Shown here: in pieces, positions 63,853-64,000 of the stretch
Numbering within the stretch: the first letter of the stretch is position 1
Layout: the number at the start of each line of letters is the position of its first letter
Made by a program: the position numbers and the translations under genes
Notes under the pieces: generated by a model
What the model saw: the letters and a program-made list of their open reading frames with translations, nothing else
Database searches by the model: none
Told to the model about the DNA's origin: nothing
Assembly: GCA_019634955.1 (NCBI GenBank)
Contig: JAHCAK010000023.1
Span: 1 to 64,000 of the forward strand
Reading direction: 5' to 3'
Origin: Burkholderiales bacterium
Lineage (GTDB): Bacteria; Pseudomonadota; Gammaproteobacteria; Burkholderiales; Usitatibacteraceae
Length of the DNA: 64,000 nucleotides

Positions 63853-63962
63853 CGAATCCGCTCCGCGCCCGGCGACGGGGGCGGGCAACGGGGTGAGGGG
63901 GCCGATTCCCCCTCGAAGGGCGGGAAGCCTGGTCGCGGGCCCCCGCCACAACTGGAGTGAAC

Positions 63963-64000
63963 ATGAAGATCGACATCAAAGCCGAACCGCGAAGCCTGCA
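63963..64000 (+). CDS. rplY: 50S ribosomal protein L25 (Ctc), N-terminal fragment
   Basis: Only twelve codons lie inside the window (MKIDIKAEPRSL). A GGAG ribosome site precedes the ATG. The N-terminus and the position directly after prs fit the L25/Ctc ribosomal protein, which binds 5S rRNA. The assignment rests mainly on the conserved prs-rplY gene order. Confidence 0.7.
   Translation, partial: MKIDIKAEPRSL

Noticed and set aside
63890-63925. Hairpin before rplY as a terminator or leader regulator
   Set aside because: A GAGGGGG/CCCCCTC stem exists but lacks a T-tract, and such stems arise by chance at this GC content.

Overview
The window is a stretch of a very GC-rich (roughly 70%) bacterial chromosome. 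Gene content and order point to a betaproteobacterium (Burkholderiales/Nitrosomonadales grade): hemA-prfA-prmC-grxD; pilB-pilC-pilD-coaE-zapD-yacG; a cytochrome c oxidase cluster running into rpoH; ftsX-ftsE-ftsY/rsmD-coaD; and lolB-ispE-tRNA-Gln-prs-rplY. The species cannot be named from the sequence. Genes are tightly packed, with many 4-base ATGA/GTGA stop-start overlaps and many GTG starts. No insertion sequence, prophage, CRISPR array or rRNA was seen.

Region 1 (1-23.2 kb) is accessory in character. It is a long string of small, mostly plus-strand genes: VOC proteins, DinB proteins, GNAT acetyltransferases (one an AAC(6')-like domain fused to a second GNAT), GFA and YdeI-type proteins, DUF1801, DUF3052, and small membrane proteins. 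It also holds three regulatory modules: an ECF sigma/zinc anti-sigma pair divergent from a flavodiiron-like beta-lactamase-fold protein across a 13-bp inverted repeat; a MerR regulator divergent from DUF2938-DUF2798 across a MerR-type dyad; and a His-rich DUF4396 membrane protein behind a promoter built like a CueR copper promoter. One antibiotic-biosynthesis-monooxygenase gene looks like a broken chimera of two paralogues.

Region 2 (23.2-32.4 kb) starts with glutamate dehydrogenase and then holds three ABC importers: an orphan FecCD/FecE-like pair, a Tup-type tungstate system and a Mod-type molybdate system. A HTH/periplasmic-binding-like regulator lies between the last two. A 30-bp perfect inverted repeat made of 13-bp units separates this regulator from modC.

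Region 3 (32.4-43.5 kb) is housekeeping. It holds grxD and hemA-prfA-prmC with a membrane class III nucleotide cyclase inserted between prfA and prmC, a secreted glutathione peroxidase, then the type IV pilus assembly genes pilB/pilC/pilD with coaE, zapD and yacG.

Region 4 (43.5-52.8 kb) is the aa3/caa3 oxidase cluster: DUF2244, coxB with a fused cytochrome c, coxA, a small assembly protein, cox11, DUF2970, coxC, DUF2909, surf1, a SCO-like protein, ctaB and sco. The heme A synthase gene (ctaA/cox15) usually found before ctaB is absent. rpoH follows on the other strand under a perfect CIRCE operator.

Region 5 (52.8-64 kb) covers cell division and secretion (ftsX, ftsE, ftsY), rsmD, coaD, a ferredoxin, a dynamin-like GTPase, mutM, a large TPR protein, lolB, ispE, tRNA-Gln(TTG), prs and the start of rplY at the right edge.
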